12,497 nucleotides of DNA from JAPLLS01 sp041309145 (GTDB lineage Bacteria > Omnitrophota > Gorgyraeia > Gygaellales > Profunditerraquicolaceae). The notes beneath the pieces are model-generated. The model saw only the letters and a list, made by a program, of their open reading frames with translations. It was not told the DNA's origin and made no database searches. The translations under genes and the position numbers were made by a program. This document shows positions 1 through 7,750 of this stretch, one piece after another. The stretch's first letter is position 1, and the number at the start of each line of letters is the position of its first letter. The stretch lies in NCBI GenBank assembly GCA_041309145.1, contig JBFZAG010000118.1:1-12497 (forward strand), read 5' to 3'.

Positions 1-71
1 GTGATCCGGCCATCCTCGGTGTCTAAAGATTTGCTGAACAACTGTTCGTCTAAACTGCTGTCGTAAGGCAT
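1..71 (-). CDS. Small hypothetical protein, N-terminal 23 codons only (cut by window edge)
   Basis: An ATG at 71-69 opens a frame that stays open to the window edge; the protein begins MPYDSSLDE and is rich in Asp, Ser and Leu. A strong Shine-Dalgarno (AGGAGG) lies directly upstream, overlapping the tail of the flavoprotein gene, whose TAA is only 11 bp before this ATG. That spacing and RBS are the main evidence that this is a real, translationally coupled gene. No domain or catalytic motif can be seen in the 23 residues. The start resembles short conserved hypothetical proteins of uncultured bacteria, but this is a weak recollection and no function is assigned. The rest of the gene lies outside the window. 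Confidence 0.6.
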   Translation of the reverse strand, partial: MPYDSSLDEQLFSKSLDTEDGRI

Positions 72-82
72 TTTCCCTCCTT

Positions 83-1270
83 TTATTCGGTTAAACCGGC
101 GATGAATCCGGAACTGAAAGCCCAGGCCAGGTTATACCCGCCTCTGGGCCCTTGGACGTCCAAAATCTCTCCGCAGAAATAAATATTTTTCCTTAATTTC
201 GACTCCAGCGTTCGGGGGTTGATTTCAGACGTATTGACCCCGCCGCAGGTGAATTCAGCTTCGTTCCAGCCCCGGGTGCGCAGGACTTTAAAAACCTTGT
301 TCTTGAGCGCCGCCGCTATCTTATCCGCGTCCGCGGTCTTGAACAGTTCCAGAAAAGCCGATCCGAATTTGTTAGGCAAAATCCCGCAAACAAGATCAAT
401 CGGCTCAAAACCTTTTTTTATCCTCGCAAACAATTCGGATTTCAGCTCCGCCTCTTTTAGAAAAGGCGCAAGATCGACTAACACCTCAGCCTTATGCGAA
501 GGAGAACGGTTCAAAGCCACGGAAAGATCCTGGCTGATATCCAAGATAGCGGTCCCGGAAAGCCCGTACTTGGTAAAAAGCATCTCCCCTTTTGCTTCCT
601 GTTTTATTTTACCATCGATCAGGCTTTTCGCGCAAACAAAAATCTTCTGCCCCTGCAAAAAATGGCAGCATTTATCCGCTATCTCTACGGGAACCGCGCT
701 GGGCACCGGCTCGGTGACCCGGTGGCCGAAATCGCGGCAAAATCTGTAACAGCTGCCGTTTGAGCCGAGCGCGGGATAAGACTGTCCTCCGGCGGCTAAA
801 ACCAGATTATCGCAGCTTATTTTTCTATTAGCGGATGAGCTGACTGAAAAACCTTGTTCATCGATAACGATATTAGCGGCCTCAAATCCCAGCTCTACGG
901 GAACGGCCAGGTTTTTAAGCTCGATCTCGAGGACTTTTAAGACAGAAGCGGACTGGTTGGTAACCGGGAACACCCTTCCGTTATCGCTGTAATAACACAG
1001 CCCCAGTTCTTTAAAGAAACTCTCGATCTCTTTTTTGCCGAAACGGCTGAATATCGATTTTACCAGTTCCCGGGCAGAAGAGTTGTAAAAAGAAGGCTCG
1101 AGTTTATCGTTGAGGAAATTACATCTTCCCCCTCCGCAAGCCAGGAGCTTTTTGCCGATACCCGGCAGCCGCTCCAATATAATGACGCTATTGCCCGCGC
1201 GTTTAGCACTGATCCCGGCCATCATCCCGGAAGCGCCGGAACCGATTACAGCGGTGTGGAATCTGGTCAT
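83..1270 (-). CDS. BaiN/HI0933-family NAD(P)/FAD-dependent oxidoreductase
   Basis: This 395-aa flavoprotein belongs to the HI0933-like (BaiN/RdsA, TIGR00275-type) family, whose members are usually about 400 aa, so it looks full length. An N-terminal Rossmann dinucleotide-binding fold has GSGASG at residues 10-15 and an acidic Glu33 that would hold the FAD ribose. The family hallmark GKKLLACGGGRCN follows at residues 39-51. The C-terminus carries the second conserved FAD-contact stretch (GEILDVQGPRGGYN, from residue 367). Members are cytosolic flavin reductases, and physiological substrates are known for only a few, such as bile-acid intermediates in gut clostridia; the substrate here cannot be told. 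The ATG at 1270 has an AGGA about 7 nt upstream. The gene is preceded by its own promoter-like sequence and is probably co-transcribed with the small gene at 71-1. Confidence 0.9.
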   Translation of the reverse strand: MTRFHTAVIGSGASGMMAGISAKRAGNSVIILERLPGIGKKLLACGGGRCNFLNDKLEPSFYNSSARELVKSIFSRFGKKEIESFFKELGLCYYSDNGRVFPVTNQSASVLKVLEIELKNLAVPVELGFEAANIVIDEQGFSVSSSANRKISCDNLVLAAGGQSYPALGSNGSCYRFCRDFGHRVTEPVPSAVPVEIADKCCHFLQGQKIFVCAKSLIDGKIKQEAKGEMLFTKYGLSGTAILDISQDLSVALNRSPSHKAEVLVDLAPFLKEAELKSELFARIKKGFEPIDLVCGILPNKFGSAFLELFKTADADKIAAALKNKVFKVLRTRGWNEAEFTCGGVNTSEINPRTLESKLRKNIYFCGEILDVQGPRGGYNLAWAFSSGFIAGLTE

Positions 1271-1313
1271 GATCGATCCTGTTGGTTTTAGCTGAGTTAT
1301 AAAACTTTTCCGT

Positions 1314-1341
1314 ATTATACCACAAAAACTTTCTCTTTCAG
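1314..1341 (-). promoter_or_regulatory. Predicted extended -10 promoter upstream of the BaiN-family gene
   Basis: On the minus strand the -10 hexamer is a perfect TATAAT (1319-1314), preceded by TG plus one base, the extended -10 configuration. A partial -35, CTGAAA (1341-1336, four of six matches to TTGACA), lies 16 bp upstream. Initiation would fall near 1307, giving a leader of about 37 nt before the ATG at 1270. It sits in the longest spacer of the window (1271-1359), where an internal promoter is most expected. No intrinsic terminator for queH is visible in the same spacer, so read-through from upstream is also possible. Confidence 0.6.
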
Positions 1342-1359
1342 CGAGTTTCTGGAAACGGC

Positions 1360-1911
1360 TCAGCGATCCTTAAGAGGCGTTCGGGCGGAACTCCGGCTAT
1401 AAAGACAACCGCAGTAATCCTGGCGGTAAAGATTTTTCTCCCGGCAGAAAATATTCGCTTTCTTAAAGCCGTCTTCTTTCTTGAAATTGTAGGCCAGAAA
1501 TCCTTCCCGGCTTAAGGCTTGTCCGATGCTTTTGATCAGCTCAAAGTCTTTATGGGGGCTGATGGTAAGAGTGGTGGCGAATTCTTTGATACCCAGCTCT
1601 TGGGCTTGGCGCCAGGCTTCTTCCAGCCTGAACCGGAAACACACCTGGCAGCGTTCTCCGCCTTCGGGCTGGTTTTCCAGGCCCTTGACCTGCTGCTGCC
1701 ATTTATCCAATCCATACTCGCCGGCCAACAGCTCGATCCCCTGTAACCGGGCGACTTCTTGCGCTGTCCGGAGCCTTTTGCAATATTCTTCTTCCGGCTG
1801 GATATTCGGATTAAAAAAAAAGCCTTTGACCTGAAAACCGTCGCTCTTAAGCTTTTCGATCGCCCAGCTGGAACAGATCCCGCAGCAGATATGCAGCAAT
1901 ATCGGTCTCAT
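1360..1911 (-). CDS. queH: Epoxyqueuosine reductase QueH
   Basis: This 183-aa protein matches the QueH (former DUF208) family, which performs the last step of queuosine synthesis on tRNA by reducing epoxyqueuosine to queuosine. It replaces the cobalamin-dependent QueG. The conserved cysteine pattern is complete: HICCGIC at residues 7-13 (Cys9, Cys10, Cys13), ERCQVC with Cys88 and Cys91, and YCGC at 166-169 near the C-terminus. These cysteines bind the iron-sulfur cluster and extra iron in characterised QueH. Length is typical. The ATG lies one base after the TAA of the MBL-fold gene, so the two are probably translationally coupled. No other queuosine gene is in the window, so the nucleoside precursor must be made or salvaged elsewhere. 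Confidence 0.92.
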   Translation of the reverse strand: MRPILLHICCGICSSWAIEKLKSDGFQVKGFFFNPNIQPEEEYCKRLRTAQEVARLQGIELLAGEYGLDKWQQQVKGLENQPEGGERCQVCFRFRLEEAWRQAQELGIKEFATTLTISPHKDFELIKSIGQALSREGFLAYNFKKEDGFKKANIFCREKNLYRQDYCGCLYSRSSARTPLKDR

Positions 1912-1912
1912 C

Positions 1913-2701
1913 TTAGTCCAGGTCCAAAGTCATTCCGTCAGTGGCCGCCAGGATCTCCAGATTCAATTCCCGGGACAGATCCCGGGCGCAAAGATGCGGC
2001 TTAGCTTTAAGCATTGCCATTCCGAAATGGGTCAGGATAGTTTTTTCCGGCTTTAAGGCCGGAAGCAGGATTTTCAGGTCGGCAAGGCTCAGATGGTCGA
2101 TCCCCGGCCTGGGCTCCGGAAAAACCACGCCAACGATCAGAATTTCCGCGGCATAAAAATCAGCCAGCTCCGAAAAATAACGGGTATCGCTTAAGAGCCC
2201 GATTTTTTTTCCGTTCACGGTAAATCTCAGGCCGTAGGTTTCTACCGGATGGATGTGGCGGCCGGAAGTTTCGAAATCAAAATTATTGACGCGATACTTT
2301 TGATCGGCAGAGAGAATCTCGATTTTTTCCGGAAAATTACGGATATACTTAAGGATAACCGGATCCCCGTTTAAAGCATCTTCCGGGCAGAATACCACCC
2401 CTTTTTTCTTGAAACCTCCTTCGGTCATGGCCTCGATCATCACATTGATATCTCCGCTATGGTCAAGATGGCGGTGGGTAAGAATGATCGCATCCAGATT
2501 GGAAGGGTCCAGCTTGGGCCGGGATTTAGCGCAATAAACCAGGCTGCCCGGTCCCGGGTCGATCAAAACATTAGTCCCCAGGCAGTTCAGCCACAGCCCG
2601 CCGGAATGGCGCAGCTGCCGGATCATCACAAAGCGCGCTCCGGAAGTCCCCAGGAACTTGATAAAATTATTTGCCAAGCTATTATCTATTTTTTGAGCCA
2701 T
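1913..2701 (-). CDS. MBL-fold metallo-hydrolase
   Basis: This is a 262-aa metallo-beta-lactamase-fold hydrolase. The zinc site is well preserved: THRHLDH at residues 75-81 (His76, His78, Asp80, His81), His149/His151, Asp172 in SDTRY, His203 in IDHLS and His225 in LTHFG. The domain spans nearly the whole protein and no extra domain is seen, so the substrate is unknown. The late DHLS and LTH elements recall phosphodiesterase-like members (PhnP/RNase Z side of the superfamily), but this is only a resemblance. The frame stays open 46 codons further upstream, to 2839, but that extension is basic, low in conservation signal and overlaps the NYN gene. I chose the ATG at 2701, which overlaps the NYN gene by only 16 bp and gives a normal MBL length. 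The Shine-Dalgarno is weak (GAAGAAG). Confidence 0.85.
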   Translation of the reverse strand: MAQKIDNSLANNFIKFLGTSGARFVMIRQLRHSGGLWLNCLGTNVLIDPGPGSLVYCAKSRPKLDPSNLDAIILTHRHLDHSGDINVMIEAMTEGGFKKKGVVFCPEDALNGDPVILKYIRNFPEKIEILSADQKYRVNNFDFETSGRHIHPVETYGLRFTVNGKKIGLLSDTRYFSELADFYAAEILIVGVVFPEPRPGIDHLSLADLKILLPALKPEKTILTHFGMAMLKAKPHLCARDLSRELNLEILAATDGMTLDLD

Positions 2702-3162
2702 AACTTCTTCAACTCTTCGTTTATCCTGCGCGCCTCGGCGCAGCTCAACTCGGTCTTTACCGAATCGTCCTGGCGCGGGGATTTTTTCTTTTCCCCGGGA
2801 GCTAAAAATTCCTCTACCCCCAGGCAAGCCGCTCCGCAAAGCCGGGCAAAATCCCGGATCTGCCGGTCATCGGAGACCACCACTAAACTTTTAGGTAACC
2901 GGGCTCGCTCCACGATCTTTTTTATCCTCTGGTCAGCGCTGTCCTGGCAGGAAAAGATCACCTCGAACTCCAAACCGCGCAGGCTGGAATCTTGGGAATA
3001 CCCGTCAAAAACTATGGTCACTTTATTTTTCGGGCTTCCGCAGGGTTTATTGTTGCGCAGGAACTGGATCAGGGCAAAGCGGGGATCGTGGATATTGGCG
3101 GCCGGGCTGAAACTGCGGTGTTTGATCAGGTTATACCCGTCTATGATGAAGTGTAAGGACAT
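2686..3162 (-). CDS. NYN-domain protein (YacP-like, putative RNase)
   Basis: This 158-aa protein starts with the NYN/PIN-like signature IIDGYNLI at residues 6-13. Further acidic positions fit a metal-dependent nuclease centre: Asp53 in VFDGY, Asp77 in SADQRI and Asp98/Asp99 in VVSDDR. Relatives include YacP (Rae1), a ribosome-associated endoribonuclease of Bacillus. By homology this one probably cleaves RNA, but its target cannot be inferred. The C-terminal 40 residues are charged and probably helical. The start is well supported by an AGGAGGG lying inside the end of the upstream membrane-protein gene, with which it overlaps by 32 bp in another frame. The downstream MBL-fold gene overlaps its last codons. 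This dense packing suggests a single transcript. Confidence 0.88.
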   Translation of the reverse strand: MSLHFIIDGYNLIKHRSFSPAANIHDPRFALIQFLRNNKPCGSPKNKVTIVFDGYSQDSSLRGLEFEVIFSCQDSADQRIKKIVERARLPKSLVVVSDDRQIRDFARLCGAACLGVEEFLAPGEKKKSPRQDDSVKTELSCAEARRINEELKKLWLKK

Positions 3163-4087
3163 AGATCAACCCTCCTATCCCGGCGTAAACCAGGATAAAG
3201 AAAAATCCCAAAAGGGAGAAAGCAAAAGCAAAATGCTTGCTGATGCCCATCCGGGTGAACAAGAGTATTGTGATGTAATCCCTGACCCCCAGCCCCCCGA
3301 TGGAAATAGGCAAAAGGGTGACCGCCGAGACTATGGGGACAAAAACAAAAAAATAGACGATGTTAACTTCCAGATGGAATGAAACAGCGATCATATAAGT
3401 TGTAATCGGGCCTATCCCCTGAATGACCATCGATAACAGCAGGTTCTTGACGATGACCGCCTTATGCTCTTTGAACCCGCGCATCTCTTCGAGCACTTTC
3501 TGGAAACCGGTTCGGAATTTTCCCGGATGTCCGGAAGAAAGCAGCTTGAGAAAAAAACCGGAAACAAGATCGTTGAAAATGATCAGGATTATAAACAACA
3601 ATAAGAAAGTCAATAAACCTATGACCAGAACCAGCCTTTGGTCTTTTATGATCCCGTAACCGAAAACTAAAGCGATCAAAGCCACGGCGATCATGCCGGT
3701 AAAACCGCTCAGCCGGTCCAATAAGACCGTAGCCACCACAGTCCCCGGTTTTTTGCTGTGGTAGGCGGCATCCGCGCTGCGGACAAAATCCCCCCCTATC
3801 GAAGAAGGCAGGAATGTGTTGAAGAATATCCCCCCGGCAAAAGCCGAGATCAGCCTTTTTTTAGGCAGATCGATCCCCGCGGCCTCTAAAAGCATTTTCC
3901 AGCGCAAAAAGCAGAAAAATTAGCCGAAGAACGTGATCAAAAAACAAAGACAAAGCAGTAATTTATCGGATTTTTTGATGATCGCCAAAAGAGACCCGGC
4001 GTCTACCTGTCTAAACAAAAAGATCAGCAAAGCCAGGCTTACGCTGATCCGCAAAAATATAACCCCGATCTTTTTCATTCCGGCCAT
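3131..4087 (-). pseudogene. Flippase-like / LPG-synthase TM-region membrane protein, interrupted by an in-frame TAA
   Basis: Read from the ATG at 4087 (M-A-G-M-K-K-I), the frame runs 55 codons, meets TAA at 3922-3920, then continues in the same frame to a proper stop at 3131. The total is about 318 positions, the normal length for the lysylphosphatidylglycerol-synthase TM-region (YbhN/UPF0104, flippase-like) family. Family motifs are FLPSSIGGD (about 92-100) and LLPISIGGLGVRD (about 258-270). Some seven or eight hydrophobic segments span the chain, so it would sit in the inner membrane. Both sides of the stop are clearly family sequence (FFG-stop-FFCFLRWK), so there is no frameshift. A single change from a Tyr codon (TAC or TAT) would explain it. 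The ATG follows the purC TAA directly. A downstream re-start (TTG at 3907 or ATG at 3895) would lack the first two membrane segments and has no good RBS. It could be a true pseudogene, a strain variant or an assembly error. Substrate unknown. Confidence 0.8.
3170..3176 (-). promoter_or_regulatory. Strong RBS for the NYN gene, inside the upstream coding region
   Basis: AGGAGGG on the minus strand lies 7 nt before the ATG at 3162. It is embedded in the last codons of the flippase-like gene. It fixes the NYN start and shows this gene can be translated independently of the interrupted upstream frame. Confidence 0.75.
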
Positions 4088-4987
4088 TTAGTTGTCTTGG
4101 AAATCTTTTCCGGTCAGTTTCTTAAAAGCTTCCAGGTATTTTTCCGAGGTCTTTTTGATTATCTCTTCCGGCAACGCGGGAGCGGGCGGGGTTTTATCCC
4201 AGGTCAGGCTTTCCAGGTAATCCCGGACAAACTGTTTGTCAAAACTCGATTGCGGCCTTCCCGCGGCATATTCAGAGCGCGGCCAGAAACGCGATGAATC
4301 CGGGGTCAAAACTTCATCGATCAAAATAACTTTGTTGTCATGGATCCCGAATTCGAATTTTGTGTCGGCGATTATGATCCCTTTTTCCAGACCGTAATCC
4401 GCGGCTTTCTTATAAATATCTATACTTAAGTTCTTAATCTGGCCGGCGATCTCTTTGCCAAGCTGCTCTTCGACGAAATCAGTTGCGACATTTATGTCAT
4501 GGCCTTCTTCAGCCTTGGTCGAAGGAGTAAAAATGACTTCCGGAAGTCTCGAGGATTCCTTAAGCCCGGCGGGCAGTTTTATCCCGCAGATAGACTGGCT
4601 CTTCTGGTATTCTTTCCAGCCCGATCCCGACAAGTACCCTCTGACTATGCATTCAACCGCTAAAGCCTTGCTTTTTTTTACCAGCATGGAGCGGCCGGAA
4701 AGCTCTTGCCTGTATTTCTTCAGCTCTTGCGGATACTGGTCCACATCCGCGCTGATAAAGTGGTTCGGCACGACGTTTTTAAGAAAATCAAACCAGAAAC
4801 AGGACAGAGCGGTCAGGATTTTTCCTTTGTAAGGGATGCCGTTAGGCAAGACCACGTCAAAACAAGAGATCCTGTCAGTGGAGACGATCAGCAATTTATC
4901 TCCCAGGTCATAGACATCCCTGACTTTACCCCTGCGGAAAAGTTTCAATTCCTTAAAATCGGTCTGAATAAGCACTTTTTCGGCCAT
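4088..4987 (-). CDS. purC: Phosphoribosylaminoimidazole-succinocarboxamide synthase (SAICAR synthetase)
   Basis: This 299-aa enzyme joins CAIR and aspartate using ATP to give SAICAR, a step of de novo purine synthesis in the cytosol. Both family signatures are present: VECIVRGYLSGSGW at residues 111-124 and IIADTKFEFG at 205-214. The N-terminal nucleotide-binding stretch RRGKVRDVYDLGD (about 18-30) and LIDEVLTPDSSRFW (222-235) are also there. The length is that of the longer, about 300-aa bacterial/yeast-like form rather than the 240-aa form. The ATG at 4987 has AAGGA about 8 nt upstream and lies 10 bp after the pckG stop. Its TAA is followed immediately by the ATG of the membrane-protein gene. 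No other pur gene is in the window, so purC stands apart from a purine operon here. Confidence 0.97.
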   Translation of the reverse strand: MAEKVLIQTDFKELKLFRRGKVRDVYDLGDKLLIVSTDRISCFDVVLPNGIPYKGKILTALSCFWFDFLKNVVPNHFISADVDQYPQELKKYRQELSGRSMLVKKSKALAVECIVRGYLSGSGWKEYQKSQSICGIKLPAGLKESSRLPEVIFTPSTKAEEGHDINVATDFVEEQLGKEIAGQIKNLSIDIYKKAADYGLEKGIIIADTKFEFGIHDNKVILIDEVLTPDSSRFWPRSEYAAGRPQSSFDKQFVRDYLESLTWDKTPPAPALPEEIIKKTSEKYLEAFKKLTGKDFQDN

Positions 4988-4997
4988 AAATTTTTCC

Positions 4998-6791
4998 TTA
5001 TTTTAAGGTGGAAATTCTTTCTTTTAACGCCTCATACTCCTGCCATAATTCCCCCGGAAGATCTTTTTTGAACTGCTTGAAGAATTCCTTGATCCCCTCC
5101 AGATCTTCGACCAAGTTTTTTTTGTCCAGCTTGAAAAGTTTACCCAGCGTCCCGGGATGAAGCGATAAACCGGTCAGGTCGATGTTTTCCAGCTTGGGGA
5201 TATAACCTATCGGGGTTTCCTGGGCTTCCAGTTTGTCATCGCAGCGGTCGACTATCCACTCTAAAACCCGCAAATTCTCGCAATAGCCCGGCCAGAGGAA
5301 CTTGCCTTTCTCGTCGGTCCTGAACCAGTTAACGTGGAAGATCTTGGGCGTTTTTTTCATTTTCTTGCCCATATCCAGCCAATGGCGGAAATAACCGGCC
5401 ATATTATAGCCGCAGAAAGGCAGCATAGCCATGGGGTCCCGTCTTACTTCGCCCTGTTTTCCGTATTGAGCCGCGGTCCGCTCCGAAGCCATGGCCGCGC
5501 CCACGAACACTCCGTGCTGCCAGTTAAAAGATTCGTATACTAAAGGGGCCACGTGCTGGCGCCGGCCTCCGAAGATGATCGCCGAGATCGGCACGCCGTG
5601 AGGCTGTTCCAGCCGGAAAGATGCGCTCGGGCATTGCGAAATAGGCGTGGTAAACCGGCTGTTAGGATGCGCGCCCAAAACCGGCTTGCCTTCGCTATCG
5701 GTCATTCCCGGCTTCCAGGGCCGGCCCTGCCAGTCAATTCCCCGGGTGGGAGCTTCTTCGTCCGCGCCCTCCCACCAGACTGTTCCGTCAGGCTTTAAAA
5801 GAACATTGGTATAGATCGTGTTCTTCTTTATAGTTTCGACCATATTCGGATTGCTGTTAGAATTTGTTCCCGGAGCTACCCCGAAAAATCCGGTTTCCGG
5901 ATTGACCGCCCACAGCGCTCCGTCGGTATCAATGCGCATCCAGGCGATATCGTCGCCTACGGTCCAGATCCGGTAGCCTTTTTTCTTCAGGCCTTCCGGC
6001 GGGACAAGCAGGGCCAGGTTCGTCTTTCCGCAGGCGCTGGGAAATGCCGCGGCGACATAGCGGATCCTTCCGCTGGGGTCTTCGATCCCCATGATCAGCA
6101 TGTGCTCGGCAAACCATTTCTCCCTTTTAGCCAGATAGCTGGCGATCCGCAAAGACAGGCACTTTTTTCCCAATAAAACGTTGCCGCCGTAACCTGAGCC
6201 GACGCTCCAGATCGTGTTGTCTTCCGGAAAATGCAGGATCAATCTCCTGTTCACGTCCACATCCGCCAAAGAATGCAGGCATTTGGTAAAATCGCCGTCC
6301 CCGGCTAATTGCTTAAGCACGTCCGCGCCGACCCGGGTCATGATCATCATGTTCAAGACCACGTAGCGGGAATCCGTAAGCTCGACTCCGATCTTGGAAA
6401 ATGGCGATCCCACCGGCCCCATGGAAAAAGGAATGACGTACATCGTCCTTCCTTTCATCGAACCTTTAAAAATATCCCTGGCTTTCTGATAAGCCTCTTT
6501 GGGCTCCATCCAGTTATTGTTCGGCCCGGCCTCGGCTTTTTCCCGGGTGCAGATAAAAGTAAGATGCTCGGTCCGGGCGACGTCATTGGGGTTGGTGCGG
6601 TGCAAAAAACAGCCCGGCAGCTTCTCGCTGTTTAAAGGGATAAGCTCTCCGGCGGTGACCGCTTCTTTTTCCAGTTTTTCTTTCTGAGCGGCCGCTCCGT
6701 CGATCCAGACAATGGAGTCCGGCTCGCAATGGCGGGCGCATTTTTCCACCCAATCAATAAGCTTTTTGTGATGCGTAGGGTTTTTAGACAT
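4998..6791 (-). CDS. pckG: Phosphoenolpyruvate carboxykinase (GTP)
   Basis: This 597-aa enzyme interconverts oxaloacetate plus GTP with PEP, CO2 and GDP. It may run toward gluconeogenesis or, in anaerobes, toward CO2-fixing anaplerosis. It is the GTP class, not the ATP (PckA) class: length near 600, YGGNVLLGKKC at 201-211, the P-loop with the reactive cysteine FPSACGKTNLA at 250-260 (Cys254), the metal-binding GDDIAW at 279-284, NSRF at 377-380 and FGGRR at 407-411. The metal ligand region includes Lys209/Lys210, His230 and Asp281. No deletion or missing active-site residue was seen. The start at 6791 has GAGGA at good distance, 12 bp after the trxB stop. Direction of flux cannot be told from sequence. 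Confidence 0.97.
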   Translation of the reverse strand: MSKNPTHHKKLIDWVEKCARHCEPDSIVWIDGAAAQKEKLEKEAVTAGELIPLNSEKLPGCFLHRTNPNDVARTEHLTFICTREKAEAGPNNNWMEPKEAYQKARDIFKGSMKGRTMYVIPFSMGPVGSPFSKIGVELTDSRYVVLNMMIMTRVGADVLKQLAGDGDFTKCLHSLADVDVNRRLILHFPEDNTIWSVGSGYGGNVLLGKKCLSLRIASYLAKREKWFAEHMLIMGIEDPSGRIRYVAAAFPSACGKTNLALLVPPEGLKKKGYRIWTVGDDIAWMRIDTDGALWAVNPETGFFGVAPGTNSNSNPNMVETIKKNTIYTNVLLKPDGTVWWEGADEEAPTRGIDWQGRPWKPGMTDSEGKPVLGAHPNSRFTTPISQCPSASFRLEQPHGVPISAIIFGGRRQHVAPLVYESFNWQHGVFVGAAMASERTAAQYGKQGEVRRDPMAMLPFCGYNMAGYFRHWLDMGKKMKKTPKIFHVNWFRTDEKGKFLWPGYCENLRVLEWIVDRCDDKLEAQETPIGYIPKLENIDLTGLSLHPGTLGKLFKLDKKNLVEDLEGIKEFFKQFKKDLPGELWQEYEALKERISTLK

Positions 6792-6803
6792 GCTTTCCTC
6801 TTT

Positions 6804-7730
6804 TTATTTTTTTCGCAATAAATAATTATGAGCGGAAAAAGCCGCCTGCGCAGCCTCGCCGCAGGCGGTGATCACCTGGTATAGATCCTTATGGCAGCAG
6901 TCGCCGCAGGCGAAAGCGCCCTCAAGAGAAGTCTTCATCTGGCTATCAGTGACGATAAATCCGGCCGGGTCGGTCTGGAGCTTGCTCTTTAAAAAACCCG
7001 TGGAAGGCTCGATCCCGACAAAAATAAATATCCCCTGGCAGGCGATCATGGCAACCGAACCGGTAAGCAGATTCTTAACCATGACCCCCTCGACTTTATT
7101 TTCCCCGCAAACTTCTTCAACCACGCTGTCCAGGACAAAACTGATCCGGGGATTGGCTTTGGCTTTTTCCTGCAAGATCTCGGCAGCCCTCAGCTCTTTA
7201 CGGCGGTGGACGATCGTCACTTTTGAAACGTAAGAAGTCAGGAATATCGCCTCTTCCAGAGCTTTGTCCCCGCCGCCGACCACCACGACTTCTTTGCTGC
7301 GGAAAAACAATGCGTCGCAGGTAGCGCAAAAAGAAACTCCCCTTCCGACAAATTTCTCCTCGCCTTTGACACCCAGGCGTTTCCAGTGCGCGCCGGTCGA
7401 GATGATCAAGCTTTTAGCGCTGAAACTCTCCTCTGCGGTCTTTACCGAAAAATGATAAGGCATTTGAGCGGGATCGATCTCAAGGCCGATCGCTTCAGCG
7501 CTTTGAACTTGCGCTCCCGCATCTTTAGCCTGAGCTTCCATGTTCTGCATTAATTCCGCGGTGGAAACCCCGCCCGGAAAACCCGGATAATTTTCGATGG
7601 TAGCCGACATAATTATCTGGCCGCCGACCGCGATCTTTTCCAGGATCAAGGTTTTCATCCGGAATCTGGCCGTGTAAAGCCCCGCGGTAAGACCGGCCGG
7701 GCCGGCTCCGATTATGATCACGTCATACAT
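6804..7730 (-). CDS. trxB: Thioredoxin reductase (NADPH-type, FAD)
   Basis: This 308-aa low-molecular-weight thioredoxin reductase passes electrons from a nicotinamide cofactor through FAD to thioredoxin. It has FAD-binding GAGPAG at 8-13, the redox-active CATC at 135-138, a second dinucleotide-binding GGGDKALEEA at 152-161, HRRKELR at 175-181 (the HRRxxxR pattern linked to NADPH preference) and the closing FAD motif ACGDCCHKDLYQVITACGEA (274-293). That last stretch is unusually cysteine-rich around GD (Cys275, Cys278, Cys279), reminiscent of clostridial-type TrxB. The start at 7730 has AAGGA 5 nt upstream and follows the lipA stop by 20 bp. Its likely partner, TrxA, is encoded in the same run of genes at 12439-12119. 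Confidence 0.95.
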   Translation of the reverse strand: MYDVIIIGAGPAGLTAGLYTARFRMKTLILEKIAVGGQIIMSATIENYPGFPGGVSTAELMQNMEAQAKDAGAQVQSAEAIGLEIDPAQMPYHFSVKTAEESFSAKSLIISTGAHWKRLGVKGEEKFVGRGVSFCATCDALFFRSKEVVVVGGGDKALEEAIFLTSYVSKVTIVHRRKELRAAEILQEKAKANPRISFVLDSVVEEVCGENKVEGVMVKNLLTGSVAMIACQGIFIFVGIEPSTGFLKSKLQTDPAGFIVTDSQMKTSLEGAFACGDCCHKDLYQVITACGEAAQAAFSAHNYLLRKK

Positions 7731-7750
7731 AATATTCCTTTTTTAAATGA

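Noticed and set aside
219..749. Plus-strand open frame of 176 codons
   Set aside because: It lies wholly antisense within the BaiN-family gene and shows no motif or plausible RBS context.
1320..1359. Possible intrinsic terminator of queH
   Set aside because: The only inverted repeat seen (GTTTC-CA-GAAAC) has a two-base loop and no following T-run.
2702..2839. Longer start for the MBL-fold protein (46 extra residues)
   Set aside because: The extension overlaps the NYN gene heavily and is basic and unlike MBL N-termini; the ATG at 2701 gives a normal family length.
2459..3382. A 307-codon open frame on the plus strand spanning parts of three minus-strand genes
   Set aside because: It is antisense to the MBL, NYN and flippase-like genes, all of which show family motifs. 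Its translation has no recognisable domain and a composition typical of a shadow frame.
3920..3922. Stop-codon reassignment or programmed readthrough in the flippase-like gene
   Set aside because: TAA terminates several intact neighbours normally, and no stimulatory structure or conserved context is visible. A point mutation or base error is simpler.
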